Part shown: positions 32,589 to 33,246 of the stretch, piece after piece
Layout: each line of letters begins with the position of its first letter
Position numbering within the stretch: the stretch's first letter is position 1
Assembly: GCA_913041905.1 (NCBI GenBank)
Contig: CAJWJQ010000010.1
Span: 1-33,246, forward strand
Source of the DNA: GCA-2718845 sp913041905
Lineage (GTDB): Bacteria; Pseudomonadota; Gammaproteobacteria; GCA-002705445; GCA-002716945
DNA length: 33,246 nucleotides
Direction of reading: 5' to 3'
Notes under the pieces: model-generated
The model's input: the letters and a program-made list of their open reading frames with translations, nothing else
The model's database searches: none
What the model was told of the DNA's origin: nothing
Program-made: the position numbers and the translations under genes

Positions 32589-32969
32589 ATGGCATATAGT
32601 AATAAAGTATTAGATCATTATGAAAATCCTAGAAATGTTGGGTCATTTGATAAGAGTGATGATTCTGTGGGGACAGGGATGGTTGGAGCTCCAGCATGTG
32701 GAGATGTCATGAAACTTCAAATAAAAGTAAGTGATGATGGAATAATAGAAGATGCTAAATTCAAGACATACGGCTGTGGGTCAGCAATTGCCTCTAGCTC
32801 TCTTCTTACAGAATGGGTTAAGGGCAAATCTTTGACAGAAGCATCTCTTATTAAAAATTCAGATATTGCTGAAGAATTGGCTTTGCCTCCAGTGAAAATA
32901 CATTGCTCTGTACTTGCAGAAGATGCTATTACAGCTGCAATTGAGGACTACAAAAGTAAACAAAAATAA
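32589..32969 (+). CDS. iscU: Iron-sulfur cluster assembly scaffold IscU
   Basis: IscU is the scaffold on which IscS-delivered sulfur and iron form clusters. The 126 residues align closely with E. coli IscU (128): SNKVLDHYENPRNVGSFDK, GAPACGDVMKLQIKV (Cys37, Asp39), FKTYGCGSAIASSS (Cys63), the HscA-binding LPPVK (99-103) and KIHCSVLAEDAI (His105, Cys106). All ligand residues are present. The Shine-Dalgarno AGGGAGAG precedes ATG 32589. In E. coli the order is iscR-iscS-iscU-iscA; here iscS is missing before iscU and the next gene is not iscA. Confidence 0.96.
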   Translation: MAYSNKVLDHYENPRNVGSFDKSDDSVGTGMVGAPACGDVMKLQIKVSDDGIIEDAKFKTYGCGSAIASSSLLTEWVKGKSLTEASLIKNSDIAEELALPPVKIHCSVLAEDAITAAIEDYKSKQK

Positions 32970-33035
32970 GTATTTATTGAAATTTATACAAATATTTCAT
33001 AGTATTGAAATATATGTATTGAGGAGGCCGGAAAT

Positions 33036-33245
33036 ATGGCAACAACACTAAAAACGATGCCAACTAATGTAGGTGGCATGGAACGCTGGATCAGAGTGAT
33101 AGCAGGTTTTGCTATACTTTACATTGGAATGGGCATGGGCATGCCTTTATGGGCTTGGATTGGAATAATACCAATTTTGACTGGTTCGCTTGGATGGTGC
33201 CCACTGTATATTCCATTTGGAATAAACACTATGAAAAATCAATAA
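33036..33245 (+). CDS. DUF2892 small membrane protein (YgaP-type membrane region)
   Basis: A 69-residue inner-membrane protein with two hydrophobic segments (about 19-35 and 38-52). NVGGMERWIRVIAGFAILYI and the ending LTGSLGWCPLYIPFGINT are the DUF2892 signature, including the conserved cysteine in GWCPLY (Cys55). In E. coli YgaP this region is fused to a rhodanese sulfurtransferase domain; here there is no rhodanese part. A very strong Shine-Dalgarno AGGAGG (33022-33027) stands eight bases before the ATG, unusual in this window and suggesting high translation. The role is unknown; closeness to iscU hints at sulfur metabolism, which is only inference. The stop is one base from the end of the window. 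Confidence 0.85.
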   Translation: MATTLKTMPTNVGGMERWIRVIAGFAILYIGMGMGMPLWAWIGIIPILTGSLGWCPLYIPFGINTMKNQ

Positions 33246-33246
33246 T

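Overview
The window looks like chromosomal DNA of a gammaproteobacterium with a small, strongly AT-rich genome. The evidence is gene content and order: purA-rlmB-rpsF-rpsR-rplI-dnaB; tRNA-Val-thrS-infC-rpmI-rplT-pheS-pheT-ihfA-merR; purB with hflD-mnmA; icd next to infA; and a DUF1249 (YqiB-type) gene. Marine lineages such as SAR86 or SUP05 relatives, or a symbiont, would fit, but I cannot assign it from sequence alone. Packing is tight: no gap between genes exceeds about 120 bases, neighbours often overlap, and I saw no GC-rich hairpin followed by a T-run, no mobile element and no CRISPR array.

Layout. 1-3829: end of purA, rRNA methylase rlmB, ribosomal proteins S6, S18 and L9, then helicase dnaB behind its own predicted promoter. 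3835-9358: ferredoxin fdxA, galU, tRNA-Asn, an unknown conserved-looking protein, cutA, an aspartate aminotransferase and uvrB. 9416-16212: tRNA-Val and a translation operon (thrS, infC, rpmI, rplT, pheS, pheT) running into ihfA and a MerR-type regulator. 16213-19455: a PD-(D/E)XK nuclease, prfB with a programmed +1 frameshift, and lysS. 19450-31514: central metabolism (purB, fumC, acnA, aceA, icd), with an ExbB/ExbD-like three-gene cassette between fumC and acnA, the tRNA-modification pair mnmA-hflD, and infA. 31572-33245: a DUF1249 gene, then iscR-iscU and a small DUF2892 membrane protein.

Functionally the window holds translation (four ribosomal protein genes of two operons plus L35 and L20, IF1, IF3, RF2, three aminoacyl-tRNA synthetases, two tRNAs, rRNA and tRNA modification), replication and repair (DnaB, UvrB, IHF-alpha), and the TCA/glyoxylate branch point (aconitase, isocitrate lyase and isocitrate dehydrogenase, fumarase).

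The most unusual points are: (1) an ExbB/ExbD-type ion-channel pair whose ExbD-like partner carries a YfaP/DUF2135-like domain, followed by an unknown two-helix membrane protein; (2) an IscR that has lost all three cysteines and the histidine that hold its [2Fe-2S] cluster, yet sits behind a well-preserved type-1-like IscR operator; (3) infC apparently starting at AUA; (4) an RF2 frameshift site with GTT in place of the usual CTT; (5) a PheT lacking the EMAP-like tRNA-binding domain.
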